Below are positions 14,002-22,882 of a stretch of 23,230 nt of DNA, in pieces. The translations under genes and the position numbers were made by a program. The DNA comes from a virus. The notes below the pieces were generated by a model. The model saw nothing but the letters and a program-made list of their open reading frames with translations, searched no databases and was not told the origin of the DNA. The stretch spans positions 1-23,230 of IMG/VR virus record IMGVR_UViG_3300011258_000954; one strand, written 5' to 3'. Each line of letters begins with the position of its first letter. Within the stretch, counting starts at the first letter, position 1.

Positions 14002-15024
14002 ATGGATTATATTGATACAAAATACATAAATCTCGCATCTTCTTCTCTTGAACAATTCAAGGCGAAGAACAGTGGAGTATACAACTTCCGTTGCCCTTTC
14101 TGTGGTGACTCTCAATCAAATAAAACCAAGACACGTGGATATATTTTCCAAAAGGAAAACAAACCCATATTCAAGTGCCATAACTGTGGACACGGCACGA
14201 CGCTGAATGGTCTACTCAAGCACGTTAATCCTCAACTACAGAAGGAATATGCTCTAGAGCGGTTCTCTGACGGTGATAGGCGTCCTCTAAACGTCGGCAA
14301 GAGCAAACCTGAACTAAGGTTCAAGAAAAAACCACAGTACCTTAAAACTCCTCTAGGAGAGTTGAAGAAGATATCTCAACTGGATCCTAAACATCCTGCG
14401 AAGCAGTATATCAACTCGCGTAAAATACCTGCAAACTTTCATTATAAATTATTCTACGCACCGAAGTTTAATGCCTTTGCTCATCAGTTTGCTCCTGAAA
14501 AATTCAACATAGTTGAGAAGGATGAACCACGTTTGATTATTCCGTTCATTGATAAAAATAATCAATTACTGGGATTCCAAGGCAGAGCGTTTGGCAAAAC
14601 TTCCTTGCGATATATAACAGTGAAGTTGCAAGATAACACTCCTAAGATATTTGGACTAGATAGTATTGATTCTTCAAAGACTGTTTACATAGTTGAAGGT
14701 CCAATCGATAGTATGTTCCTAGATAATGCAGTTGCGATGGGTGGTGCGGACTTATCAGTAGAAAGTATATCGATGATTGGTGCGTCAGATATTGTATTTG
14801 TGTTTGATAATGAACCGCGAAACAAAGATATATTGAGTAGAATTGAGAAAGTAATCGACATGGGATATAGTGTCAGTTTGATACCAAATTATGTTAAAGA
14901 AAAAGATATAAATGATATGGTACTCGCTGGCAGAGACCCTTTAGAGATTCAAACTATTATAAGTACAAGTACCTTCAAGGGTCTATCAGCGAAGGCAAAA
15001 TTGAGTGAGTGGAAAAGATTATGA
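14002..15024 (+). CDS. 61: DNA primase, T4 gp61-like
   Basis: This 340-aa protein has the zinc-binding domain of phage primases (C31, C34 in RCPFCGDS; C59, C62 in KCHNCGHG) and a TOPRIM core: VYIVEGPIDSMFL (228-240, Glu 232), then a DIVFVFDNEP block (263-272) and KDINDM (301-306). It makes RNA primers with the gp41 helicase. The start MDYIDTKYI agrees with remembered gp61 starts, and there is no Shine-Dalgarno match upstream, which fits leaderless initiation from the promoter at 13966-13994. The stop overlaps the next ATG (ATGA). Length is normal for the family. Confidence 0.92.
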   Translation: MDYIDTKYINLASSSLEQFKAKNSGVYNFRCPFCGDSQSNKTKTRGYIFQKENKPIFKCHNCGHGTTLNGLLKHVNPQLQKEYALERFSDGDRRPLNVGKSKPELRFKKKPQYLKTPLGELKKISQLDPKHPAKQYINSRKIPANFHYKLFYAPKFNAFAHQFAPEKFNIVEKDEPRLIIPFIDKNNQLLGFQGRAFGKTSLRYITVKLQDNTPKIFGLDSIDSSKTVYIVEGPIDSMFLDNAVAMGGADLSVESISMIGASDIVFVFDNEPRNKDILSRIEKVIDMGYSVSLIPNYVKEKDINDMVLAGRDPLEIQTIISTSTFKGLSAKAKLSEWKRL

Positions 15025-15209
15025 CCGACATATTCGAACTAACAAGGGGAACTGAATGCGAACCAAAAACGGTGCTGACAGAAGAAGAGTACAGTGGTTC
15101 GGGATGCATAATACCCGACGTGTTTTTGGAATACAAAGGAGTGAAGTTCGGAATAGGTATGGACAACAAACTGTGGATAAGAGAAAACGATAGTTGGAGA
15201 AAGGCGTGA
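15021..15209 (+). CDS. 62-aa unknown protein coupled to primase
   Basis: This acidic 62-aa protein starts MTDIFELTRGTECEPK and overlaps the primase stop by 4 nt (ATGA); a GGAAAAG site lies at 15011-15017. A GTG at 15009 is an unlikely alternative. The second half, VFLEYKGVKFGIGMDNKLWIREND, looks like a short beta-sheet unit. No motif or family is recognised. It is one of two tiny genes between primase and thyX. Confidence 0.68.
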   Translation: MTDIFELTRGTECEPKTVLTEEEYSGSGCIIPDVFLEYKGVKFGIGMDNKLWIRENDSWRKA

Positions 15210-15403
15210 TGATGAATGTCAGTGAATTTACGAGTAATGATGGAACAAGAGTAGCAAAAATTTGGTATGATCTAGGAATACCGTTTGTTTATTGTTATGA
15301 AAATGATAATCTTGTTAGAGCAATAAACTGTGTTGGTCATAGTATACAATATGCTGAAGATGCAGCAGAAAATTGGGCATCTGGAGTGGGAGTATTTACA
15401 TGA
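15209..15403 (+). CDS. 64-aa unknown protein
   Basis: The frame begins with two ATG codons (15209 and 15212); both have the GGAGAAAGG site at 15196-15204 close by, so either could be used. It encodes MMNVSEFTSNDGTRVAKIWYD and a tail of VGHSIQYAEDAAENWASGVG. The pattern of a strand pair followed by a helix gives no recognisable family. The stop overlaps the thyX start by three or four nt. The gene looks real from spacing and coupling. Confidence 0.68.
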   Translation: MMNVSEFTSNDGTRVAKIWYDLGIPFVYCYENDNLVRAINCVGHSIQYAEDAAENWASGVGVFT

Positions 15404-16068
15404 TGAACGTAAAGTTAGTTTCTTGGTCTATGCCAAGCGAAGAAATGATAAATGATGGTATAGAAAATGTACAAGATCTAATTGCATATTGCGCTAGAGT
15501 ATCAAACCCATCGAATCAAAACAATAAAGCAACATCTGAGAAGCTTATAAATTACTTGGTGAAGCATAAACATTGGTCGCCACTTGAGATGACCAGTGCT
15601 TGTCTAGAAATAGAAACGACACGAGATATTGCCCGACAAATACTGAGGCACAGATCTTTTTCGTTTCAAGAGTTTAGTCAAAGATATGCTGATCCTACGC
15701 AAGATTTAAAATTCGTAACACGTGAAGCAAGATTACAAGATCTTAAGAATAGACAAAATTCAGTTGTTTCTGATGACGAGTTATTACATGCTCAGTGGGA
15801 ACAATATCAAAACAAAGTCATCGATGCAGCGAAAACTGCATACTCTTGGGCAGTAACTAGAGGAATAGCAAAAGAACAAGCAAGGGCAGTATTGCCTGAA
15901 GGATTAACGATGTCACGAATGTACATGAATGGTACATTGCGTTCGTGGATACATTATATAGAATTAAGAAGTGCAAACGGAACACAACAGGAACATATGG
16001 ATGTGGCAAAGGCGTGTGCAAAAGTAATTGCCGACATATTTCCGTTGTCAGAGTCGTTTGTAGAATAG
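15400..16068 (+). CDS. thyX: Flavin-dependent thymidylate synthase ThyX
   Basis: This 222-aa protein carries the ThyX signature RHRX7S: R83, H84, R85 and S93 in RHRSFSFQEFS. It methylates dUMP to dTMP using methylene-tetrahydrofolate and NADPH through FAD, without the dihydrofolate product of ThyA. Length is normal. The C-terminal TMSRMYMNGTLRSWIHYIELRS block is also typical, with the dUMP-binding residues. The start is at 15400 (or 15403) behind GGGAG. It is next to nrdA and nrdB, forming a deoxynucleotide supply set for phage DNA replication. Confidence 0.93.
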   Translation: MMNVKLVSWSMPSEEMINDGIENVQDLIAYCARVSNPSNQNNKATSEKLINYLVKHKHWSPLEMTSACLEIETTRDIARQILRHRSFSFQEFSQRYADPTQDLKFVTREARLQDLKNRQNSVVSDDELLHAQWEQYQNKVIDAAKTAYSWAVTRGIAKEQARAVLPEGLTMSRMYMNGTLRSWIHYIELRSANGTQQEHMDVAKACAKVIADIFPLSESFVE

Positions 16069-16084
16069 AATTTAAGGGGATAAT

Positions 16085-17857
16085 ATGGCAAGGCAACATT
16101 TAGGCATCAATATCGATGCCCGAAGGGATCGTTTACTTTCAGATCAAGCATTTAAATTATTAAAAGATTATTATTGCATAAAAGATGAGAAAACTCCACA
16201 AGAAGCATTCGCTCGTGCAGCAGTAGCATATAGTTATGGTGACATGGAATTAGCGCAGCGCATTTATGATGGTGCGTCTAAGGGTTGGTTCATGTTCAGT
16301 TCACCTATCCTGTCGAATGCTCCGATGCCTGATCAAAAGGCAAAGGCACTACCGATCTCATGTTTCCTTTCTTATGTTCCTGATACATTAGAAGGTTTAA
16401 TTGATCACACATCAGAGTTGCGATGGTTATCCGTAAAGGGTGGTGGTGTCGGTGGTCATTGGTCAGACGTGCGTAGTATTAGCGACATCGCTCCAGGTCC
16501 ACTTCCGTTTCTACATACAGTAGATGCTGATATGACTGCATATCGTCAAGGAACTACACGCAAGGGTTCATACGCTGCATATATGAACGCTGATCATCCA
16601 GACATTGTTGAGTTTATACAAATGCGTATTCCTACTGGTGATGTGAATCGTAAGAATCTAAATTTGCATCACGCAGTAAATCTATCAGACGAATTTATGG
16701 AAGCAGTGCGTGATAACGGAATATGGCATCTGAAGGATCCTAATAGTAAAGAAGTTCGTGATACTATGCCTGCTCGTAAGTTATGGGAAATGCTACTTGA
16801 AACTCGATATCGTACAGGCGAACCATATCTAAACTTTATTGATACAGCGAACAAAGCATTACCTGAAGCGCAAAAGAAGTTAGGACTAAAGATTCATGGT
16901 TCTAATTTGTGTAATGAGATTCACCTAGCAACAAGCGATGATAGAACTGCGGTATGTTGTTTGTCCTCGCTAAACTTAGAGCGATATGATGAGTGGCGAA
17001 ACGAAGGTATCGTTGGTGATCTAATACGATTCTTAGATAATGTGTTGCAGTATTTCATTGATAATGCACCTGATAGTATTAGTCGCGCAAAATATTCGGC
17101 AGAGCGAGAGCGTTCTCTCGGACTTGGAGCAATGGGATATCACTCATACTTACAGAAACATATGATTGCGTTTGAGTCTCAGGAAGCATTAGATACTAAC
17201 ATAGAAATGTTCAAGTCTATTCAAGAGATGGCAATACAAGAGTCAGAGATACTTGCTAAAGAACGTGGCGAAGCACCTGATATGAAAGGTTGGGGAGTTC
17301 GTAATGCGCACTTGCTAGCGATCGCTCCTAATGCCAACTCTAGTTTGATTGGTGGTACTTCGCCTTCTATTGAACCGTGGAAAGCAAATGCATTTACCTC
17401 TCGTACACGCGCAGGATCACATCTAACAAAGAATAAGTATCTAGTGGAATTACTCGACAAACTCGGTAAGAATGATGAAAAAACTTGGTCATCTATTATT
17501 ACAAATGGTGGTTCAGTTCAACACTTTGATTGGATGCCTGATGATATGAAGATGGTATTTAAAACTGCTATCGAACTTGATCAAAACTGGGTAGTTAAAC
17601 AGGGTGGCGATCGTCAAAAGTATTTGTGTCAGGGACAGTCACTTAATATATTCTTCCCTGCTGGAGCAACTAAATCATATTTGCATCAAGTACACTTTAA
17701 TGCTTGGAAGTATGGAGGAAAGGGACTATACTATTTGAGAACCGAAACATCTAACAGAGCAGAAAACGTAGCACAAAAAATAGAAAGAGATAAATTGATA
17801 GAATTCACAGACAACACACAGGAGGACGATGATGAATGCGTTGCATGTCAAGCTTGA
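16085..17857 (+). CDS. nrdA: Class I ribonucleotide reductase alpha subunit, no ATP cone
   Basis: This 590-aa protein is a class I NrdA: C93 (ISCFL) and C291 (AVCCLSSLN) form the active-site thiol pair, N274-C276-E278 (SNLCNE) are catalytic, Y549-Y550 (GLYYLRTE) pass the radical, and the C-terminal CVAC (585-588) reloads the active site. It begins near the catalytic barrel without the N-terminal ATP-cone of about 90 residues, so overall-activity control by dATP is probably absent. It is shorter than typical NrdA (about 750 aa). The start at 16085 has an AAGGGG site. It overlaps the next gene by 29 nt. Confidence 0.95.
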   Translation: MARQHLGINIDARRDRLLSDQAFKLLKDYYCIKDEKTPQEAFARAAVAYSYGDMELAQRIYDGASKGWFMFSSPILSNAPMPDQKAKALPISCFLSYVPDTLEGLIDHTSELRWLSVKGGGVGGHWSDVRSISDIAPGPLPFLHTVDADMTAYRQGTTRKGSYAAYMNADHPDIVEFIQMRIPTGDVNRKNLNLHHAVNLSDEFMEAVRDNGIWHLKDPNSKEVRDTMPARKLWEMLLETRYRTGEPYLNFIDTANKALPEAQKKLGLKIHGSNLCNEIHLATSDDRTAVCCLSSLNLERYDEWRNEGIVGDLIRFLDNVLQYFIDNAPDSISRAKYSAERERSLGLGAMGYHSYLQKHMIAFESQEALDTNIEMFKSIQEMAIQESEILAKERGEAPDMKGWGVRNAHLLAIAPNANSSLIGGTSPSIEPWKANAFTSRTRAGSHLTKNKYLVELLDKLGKNDEKTWSSIITNGGSVQHFDWMPDDMKMVFKTAIELDQNWVVKQGGDRQKYLCQGQSLNIFFPAGATKSYLHQVHFNAWKYGGKGLYYLRTETSNRAENVAQKIERDKLIEFTDNTQEDDDECVACQA

Positions 17858-19061
17858 TCAACCAGAAATAGAAATTTACACTAAGGACAACTGCCCTTAC
17901 TGCATACAAGCCAAAGATTGGTTTACCAGTCATGGGTTCAGTTACACCGAGAATAAATTATATGACGAAGAACAAAGATTAGCATTCTTTCAAAAGTTTC
18001 CTACAGCAAAAACTGTACCACAAATATTGATAGACGGAAAAAACGTTGGGGGATACGACGAGTTTATGAAGATGAGTGATACATTAGTTAAGAAACAGTC
18101 AGGTGGATTGATTGACTTTTCTAAAACGTACAAACCTTTTTACTATCCATGGGCAGTAGAAATTACTACAAGGCACGAAAAGGCGCACTGGATTGAGGAC
18201 GAAGCAGATCTATCAGAAGATGTTTCTGATTGGAAAGGTGGTAAGATTTCTCCAGTAGAAAAGGATTACATTACAAACATTTTGCGTTTGTTTACTCAGT
18301 CAGATGTGGCAGTTGGACAAAATTACTACGATCAATTTATCCCTAGATTTAAAAACAATGAAGTTCGTAATATGCTTGGATCATTTGCCGCACGTGAGGG
18401 CATTCATCAACGAGCATACGCATTACTGAACGAAACACTTGGACTACCTGATAGTGAGTATCATGCATTCTTAGAGTATAAAGAAATGGTAGAAAAGGTT
18501 GAGTTTATGATGGAATCAGATCCTTCTACTCAACGTGGACTTGGACTATCACTTGCGAAGTCAGTATTCAACGAAGGTGTTGCGCTGTTTGCTTCCTTCG
18601 TTATGTTACTCAACTTTCAGCGGTTCGGTAAGATGAAGGGAATGGGTAAAGTCGTTGAGTGGAGTATTCGTGACGAGTCTATGCACGTAGAGGGTAATTC
18701 TAAGTTGTTCAGAGCATTTTGTGCTGAGCACGGACGTATCATAGATGACGGATTCAAACAAGACATATATAAGATGGCAAGGCAAGCAGTAAAACTTGAA
18801 GACAAGTTTGTTGACCTTGCTTATAAGATGGGACAGATTGAAGGGTTGGAAACTCAAGAGGTGAAAGACTACATTCGTTACATCACAGACCGAAGGTTAT
18901 TACAACTTGGGTTGAAACCAAACTACGGTGTCAAAGATAATCCTTTGCCATGGTTAGAGTGGGTATTGAATGGTGCTGATCACACTAACTTCTTTGAGAA
19001 CCGTGTTACTGAATATGAGGTAGCAGGTTTGACAGGTGGTTGGGATGAAGCATATGCATAA
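17829..19061 (+). CDS. nrdB: Glutaredoxin fused to ribonucleotide reductase beta subunit
   Basis: This 410-aa protein has an N-terminal glutaredoxin domain (about 12-88: EIYTKDNCPYCIQAK with CPYC at 22-25, then the TVPQILIDGKNVGGYDEF block) joined to a full NrdB. Di-metal ligands are present: D159, E190, H193, E249, E283, H286, with radical tyrosine Y197 in EGIHQRAY. NrdB makes the tyrosyl radical that NrdA uses, and the glutaredoxin could reduce the NrdA C-terminal cysteines directly. A glutaredoxin-NrdB fusion has been described in Facklamia ignava. The start is 17829 or 17832; GGAGG at 17821-17825 favours the second ATG. Confidence 0.95.
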   Translation: MMNALHVKLDQPEIEIYTKDNCPYCIQAKDWFTSHGFSYTENKLYDEEQRLAFFQKFPTAKTVPQILIDGKNVGGYDEFMKMSDTLVKKQSGGLIDFSKTYKPFYYPWAVEITTRHEKAHWIEDEADLSEDVSDWKGGKISPVEKDYITNILRLFTQSDVAVGQNYYDQFIPRFKNNEVRNMLGSFAAREGIHQRAYALLNETLGLPDSEYHAFLEYKEMVEKVEFMMESDPSTQRGLGLSLAKSVFNEGVALFASFVMLLNFQRFGKMKGMGKVVEWSIRDESMHVEGNSKLFRAFCAEHGRIIDDGFKQDIYKMARQAVKLEDKFVDLAYKMGQIEGLETQEVKDYIRYITDRRLLQLGLKPNYGVKDNPLPWLEWVLNGADHTNFFENRVTEYEVAGLTGGWDEAYA

Positions 19062-19087
19062 CAAAGTAACAAGAGGAGAGCAGAAGC

Positions 19088-19288
19088 ATGGCTGAAATCG
19101 TATACGAACTCATTTGTGATGGGTGCGGTGCTGATTATCAGATCAACTACGTTGACAACAATATAAATGATTATGTGGAAGAACCAATATATTGCCCGTT
19201 TTGTGGAACGGATGTTGACTTGAGTGATATTGATGATGGAGAAGAAGAACAAGAATATGCCCCAAAAATCGAGTACGAAACAAAATGA
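19088..19288 (+). CDS. Small zinc-ribbon protein
   Basis: This 66-aa protein has two CxxC pairs: CDGC at about residues 10-13 and CPFC at 36-39, a four-Cys zinc ribbon, followed by an acidic tail (DIDDGEEEQEY). Such small ribbon proteins are common in T4-like marine phages near nrd genes. It starts after a strong AGGAGAG site at 19072-19078. Its last 32 nt overlap the next gene in another frame. A role as an adaptor or in nucleic-acid binding is possible; nothing more can be read. Confidence 0.75.
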   Translation: MAEIVYELICDGCGADYQINYVDNNINDYVEEPIYCPFCGTDVDLSDIDDGEEEQEYAPKIEYETK

Positions 19289-19727
19289 AGAGTATGAAAA
19301 CCCGTGGTTGTTTAATGACAAACCATTTACAACAGAACAGATAGGAAACTTTGTTGGGTTTTGTTACGTTATCGAATGTAAGATTGATGGGAGAAAATAT
19401 ATTGGACGCAAATACTTTTATAGTAGAAGAAAGACTAAAGGTAAATCGCGTCGTGTAAAGAGTGAATCAAACTGGAAGAGTTATTACGGTTCTAATGAGT
19501 TGTTAAAGGAAATGGTCAAATCCTACGGAGGTCATCAATTCCGTAGGATTATCTTGTCTCTTCATATAACTGAAGGTGACTGCAACTATGAAGAGGTGAG
19601 ATTACAGTTTCACCATAACGTGCTTGAAACAGATTTATTTCTGAACGAAAATATAAACGGTAAGTGGCACAACAAACCACAGCATATTATTGAAGGTCGC
19701 TTACTAAATGAAATTTATAAACTCTAG
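19257..19727 (+). CDS. GIY-YIG-like endonuclease
   Basis: The proposed start at 19257 gives a 156-aa protein; in-frame starts at 19224-19236 are upstream. It has a GIY-YIG-like core: FVGFCYVIECKIDGRKYIGRKYFYSRR (residues about 32-58), where GFCY and KYIG take the GIY and YIG places, then SYYGSNELLKEMVKSYGG, RRIIL, and an E in NYEEVRLQF followed by the NENING block. This order matches phage GIY-YIG proteins. It overlaps the zinc-ribbon gene by 32 nt. It could be a homing-type or repair nuclease; the first Gly of GIY is replaced in context and the activity is not certain. Confidence 0.65.
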   Translation: MPQKSSTKQNEEYENPWLFNDKPFTTEQIGNFVGFCYVIECKIDGRKYIGRKYFYSRRKTKGKSRRVKSESNWKSYYGSNELLKEMVKSYGGHQFRRIILSLHITEGDCNYEEVRLQFHHNVLETDLFLNENINGKWHNKPQHIIEGRLLNEIYKL

Positions 19728-19736
19728 GTATACATA

Positions 19737-20393
19737 ATGATTATATCATACACACACAATTTTATTTTTATCAAAACTAGAAAAGTCGGTGGCACTTCTT
19801 TTGAAAAGTATATTATCGATAATCACTTTGATCCTGAAAAGGATAAATGTACAGGATCAATAGTAGACGATTATCCATGGTACAATATGCCTTGTGAAGC
19901 AAAGGGGCATATGCCGTGGGAGAAAATAAAAGAATATGAACCATCGGCAGATACATTTCGTGCATTTACATTTGAACGTAATCCGTGGGACAAGTGTGTT
20001 AGTCAATACTATTTTTTCAGAGATAAGATAAAGGCTATCCCTAAAGAAATGTCGTTTTCTCAGTACTTAGAACTCTCTACTAAATTGACAGCAGAACAAG
20101 GAATGCCGATAGATCGAAGGAGATATAATAAAGCAGTCAACTGTATTATAGTTCGTTGGGAAGATTTCTTAGAAGATTTGCCTGTAGTTATGGCACAACT
20201 TGGAATAAAGTTTGACTTTGATGCGTTTTCGAAGTATAATTTAAAGTCAGGTGTGAGAAAAGACAAACATTACAGCACATTATATACCGATCGAGATATA
20301 GAGATTGTTCGTAATGCATTTAAATGGGAAGTGGAGAATCTAAAGTATGAATTTGAAGATGAAAGAGGAAAGCACTGGCAAACAATCTATTAA
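19737..20393 (+). CDS. Sulfotransferase family protein
   Basis: This 218-aa protein shows both PAPS-binding elements of sulfotransferases: the 5'-phosphosulfate loop FIKTRKVGGTS (residues 11-21) and the 3'-phosphate motif FERNPWDKCVSQYYFF (79-94, Arg 81 and Ser 89). It should move sulfate from PAPS to a hydroxyl or amino group of a sugar or other acceptor. The neighbours are glycosyltransferases, which suggests sulfation of a polysaccharide. No membrane anchor is visible, so it acts in the cytoplasm. Its 3' end overlaps the next gene by 47 nt. Confidence 0.83.
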   Translation: MIISYTHNFIFIKTRKVGGTSFEKYIIDNHFDPEKDKCTGSIVDDYPWYNMPCEAKGHMPWEKIKEYEPSADTFRAFTFERNPWDKCVSQYYFFRDKIKAIPKEMSFSQYLELSTKLTAEQGMPIDRRRYNKAVNCIIVRWEDFLEDLPVVMAQLGIKFDFDAFSKYNLKSGVRKDKHYSTLYTDRDIEIVRNAFKWEVENLKYEFEDERGKHWQTIY

Positions 20394-21183
20394 GCTATTT
20401 GTAGGTTGTGCTCCTAACGGAGAGGACGCTGAAACACAAATGGTGTTAGAATATACTGCTAAGAAAAATAGTAGTATGCCAGTAGACATAACTTGGATGA
20501 AACACGAGCCTGCAGGCATATGGTCTGGATGGAAAAGTGAAACTTGGGCAACACCATTTAGCGGATTCCGTTGGGCAATACCTGCTGCTTGCGATTACAA
20601 AGGGCAAGCAATATACATGGACAGTGATATGATCATTATAGGTGATCTCGCTGAACTTTGGAATAACTCGTGGAATGATTCTGCTATCATACAAATGAAA
20701 GGCGATTGGAGAACCTGTGTAGCGAAATGGAACTGTCAACGTGCTGGTCAAGTATTACCTAACATCGAAATGATTAAGAGCGTCCCTAACGCACACCAAC
20801 AATTATTCAGCGCAATACAACAACGTCCTCATTTACAACAATCGTTTGATCGTCAATGGAATAATTTTGACGGTGAGAATGATAGACTTGAGGATATAAA
20901 GATACTACACTATACAGACATGGCATCGCAGATGCATTTGAAGCGAGCAATACCTCGTTTACAATCTGAAGGTAGAAGTCATTGGTACGACGGAGAAGTC
21001 CGAGAGCATCGCAGAGCGGACGTTCAGGAGTTGTTTGATAGGTATTATCAAGAAGCACTCGACTCTGGTATGAAGGTAACTGATTATTATTCGCTTGACT
21101 CTAAAGACTGGATAGGGTATACTAAAGAGAGTCAAAAAGATTACAAGGCAAACAACGGATTCGACGGATCCCAAGGACAATAA
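20347..21183 (+). CDS. GT8-like glycosyltransferase
   Basis: This 278-aa protein has a Rossmann-like start (KLFVGCAPNGEDAET), the metal-binding DxD motif D92-S-D94 in IYMDSDMIIIGDLAELW, and a C-terminal KILHYTD segment whose His is typical of the GT8/GT-A fold. The PFSGFRWAIPAAC helix between them also fits. It would use a nucleotide sugar with Mn2+. The start at 20347 has GGAG at 20334-20337; ATG at 20359 is an alternative. It overlaps the sulfotransferase and is followed by a larger glycosyltransferase gene after one base. Acceptor unknown: host envelope or virion. Confidence 0.77.
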   Translation: MNLKMKEESTGKQSIKLFVGCAPNGEDAETQMVLEYTAKKNSSMPVDITWMKHEPAGIWSGWKSETWATPFSGFRWAIPAACDYKGQAIYMDSDMIIIGDLAELWNNSWNDSAIIQMKGDWRTCVAKWNCQRAGQVLPNIEMIKSVPNAHQQLFSAIQQRPHLQQSFDRQWNNFDGENDRLEDIKILHYTDMASQMHLKRAIPRLQSEGRSHWYDGEVREHRRADVQELFDRYYQEALDSGMKVTDYYSLDSKDWIGYTKESQKDYKANNGFDGSQGQ

Positions 21184-21184
21184 T

Positions 21185-22882
21185 ATGATATATGGTGAAC
21201 TCCCAACCACAGGCGCAGTATTTGCTGCTTGTGACTCGAAATACTTCATGGATCACGCAGGTCCATTTCTTTATTCTGCATCTGAGAATGGATTTAATGT
21301 TCACATACATGTGGTGAATCCAACGAACGAAGTTCTATCCTATGCGGCAATACTTTCATCGACTTCGCAAACTCATACTACGTTTACATTTCATGATGTA
21401 GATCTCGGCAAGTTAAGTGGTGAAGAACGAAGAGCATATTATGCTTGTGCTCGTTTTCAAGTTGCGCCACATATACTAAGGTTTGCTGAAAGACTATTAG
21501 TGTTGGATATTGATTGTTTGATAATGCGTCCTTTCGAATTCCCAAATAAACCAATCGGATATTTCCCACGTGAGTCTCTCCCAGGAACTACAGGATGGGA
21601 GGCAGAGGGAACTAAAGTTGCAGCAGGAGCAGTTTACTTTGGCAAACATGCAACAGCACAAAAGGTTTGTACAGCAATCGGGCAAGCAATTGACCAACTG
21701 CCACTACAATGGTTTAACGATCAAATTGCTTTGAGTCATGCAATGAAGCAGTTGCCTGATGATTATGTTGAAAAGTTTGATGGCGAGTTTATGGATTGGG
21801 AATTTAAACAAGGCACTGCTATATGGACTGGCAAAGGTCCAAGGAAATATGACAACCCAACATACGTTGCTGAGAAGAATCGTATGGACAAGGCAAAGGA
21901 ATACACAAAAGACAAGGATACTATCATACTTGCTCCACGTTTAGATCTGATGTTCAAACGCAGTGGCGTGGACTATGCTAAAGGTAGCATCGAACCAATA
22001 AGAATACATTGGGGCAATTTTATTGATAAACTTGCATCAATTCGTGCTGACCATATGCATACAACCCCACTTATCATTCAAGCACCTCGTTGGTTCTTCA
22101 ATGAAAGTATATGCGAATGGTTTGATGAAGAAAAATGTATGATATATGTTCCTCACTCTGAAAAATCTATATGGGGTGGTGGTGATAACTGCAGATATTA
22201 TATGCAAACAGTATTCCCATGGTTGTTTACAATAGACAAAAAAGGTTGGGGTGGCGGATCATCATATAAAGAGTGGTTTGATCCTGCTAAAGAAACAGAA
22301 AATGGTTCTTACAAATCTATGCAAGAATACATAGAAAAGGGTAACACCAAATTTAAGCATCTACAACCAGAAACTGAGTGGGAACCAAAAGAAGAATATG
22401 TATTCATGCCACTACAATTACCGCACGATGAGACCATTAAGTATCATAGTGATGTGACTGTGCCTGAAGTAGTCAAGGCAATGTGCGAATGGGCAGATAA
22501 TGGTGGTAAGAAAGTGGTGTTCAAAGGACATCCAGTAAACATTGGTTCAATGGAACCACTAGTAGAAATTATAAATCAATACAAAAATGTGCAGTATGTG
22601 ACTGATGTAGATATCAACGAAGGAATTAAAAAGTCGCTTGCTGTATATGTGGTGAACTCAGGAACAGGGCAGGAATCAATGTTGCACGGTAAACCTGTTG
22701 TTACCTTTGGTCGTTGTGATTATGAGGCAGTAACTATACATGGCGACATAAACAATTTATCAGAAACTTGGGAACAAGTTGCGAACGATGATAATGAAGA
22801 GAGAGTCCAGTTGTACAGTAAGTGGTATGATTGGTTTTTAACTGATGTAACATTTAACACTAGAAAGGAAAAAAATGCGTAA
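21185..22882 (+). CDS. Two-domain protein: GT-A glycosyltransferase plus capsule-transferase-like (KpsC/KpsS) domain
   Basis: The 565-aa protein has an N-terminal GT-A-like half (1 to about 290) with DID at 108-110 in RLLVLDIDCLIM and a WFNDQIALSHA segment (176-186). The C-terminal half (about 315-560) resembles KpsC/KpsS-type capsule Kdo transferases: YVFMPLQLPHDETI, FKGHP (446-450), the VNSGTGQESMLHGKPVVTFG block (490-509) and a CDY. Fusion of both in one phage protein suggests two-step sugar addition. It follows the GT8-like gene and has an AAGGA site. Its stop overlaps the small lipoprotein gene by 8 nt. Confidence 0.72.
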   Translation: MIYGELPTTGAVFAACDSKYFMDHAGPFLYSASENGFNVHIHVVNPTNEVLSYAAILSSTSQTHTTFTFHDVDLGKLSGEERRAYYACARFQVAPHILRFAERLLVLDIDCLIMRPFEFPNKPIGYFPRESLPGTTGWEAEGTKVAAGAVYFGKHATAQKVCTAIGQAIDQLPLQWFNDQIALSHAMKQLPDDYVEKFDGEFMDWEFKQGTAIWTGKGPRKYDNPTYVAEKNRMDKAKEYTKDKDTIILAPRLDLMFKRSGVDYAKGSIEPIRIHWGNFIDKLASIRADHMHTTPLIIQAPRWFFNESICEWFDEEKCMIYVPHSEKSIWGGGDNCRYYMQTVFPWLFTIDKKGWGGGSSYKEWFDPAKETENGSYKSMQEYIEKGNTKFKHLQPETEWEPKEEYVFMPLQLPHDETIKYHSDVTVPEVVKAMCEWADNGGKKVVFKGHPVNIGSMEPLVEIINQYKNVQYVTDVDINEGIKKSLAVYVVNSGTGQESMLHGKPVVTFGRCDYEAVTIHGDINNLSETWEQVANDDNEERVQLYSKWYDWFLTDVTFNTRKEKNA

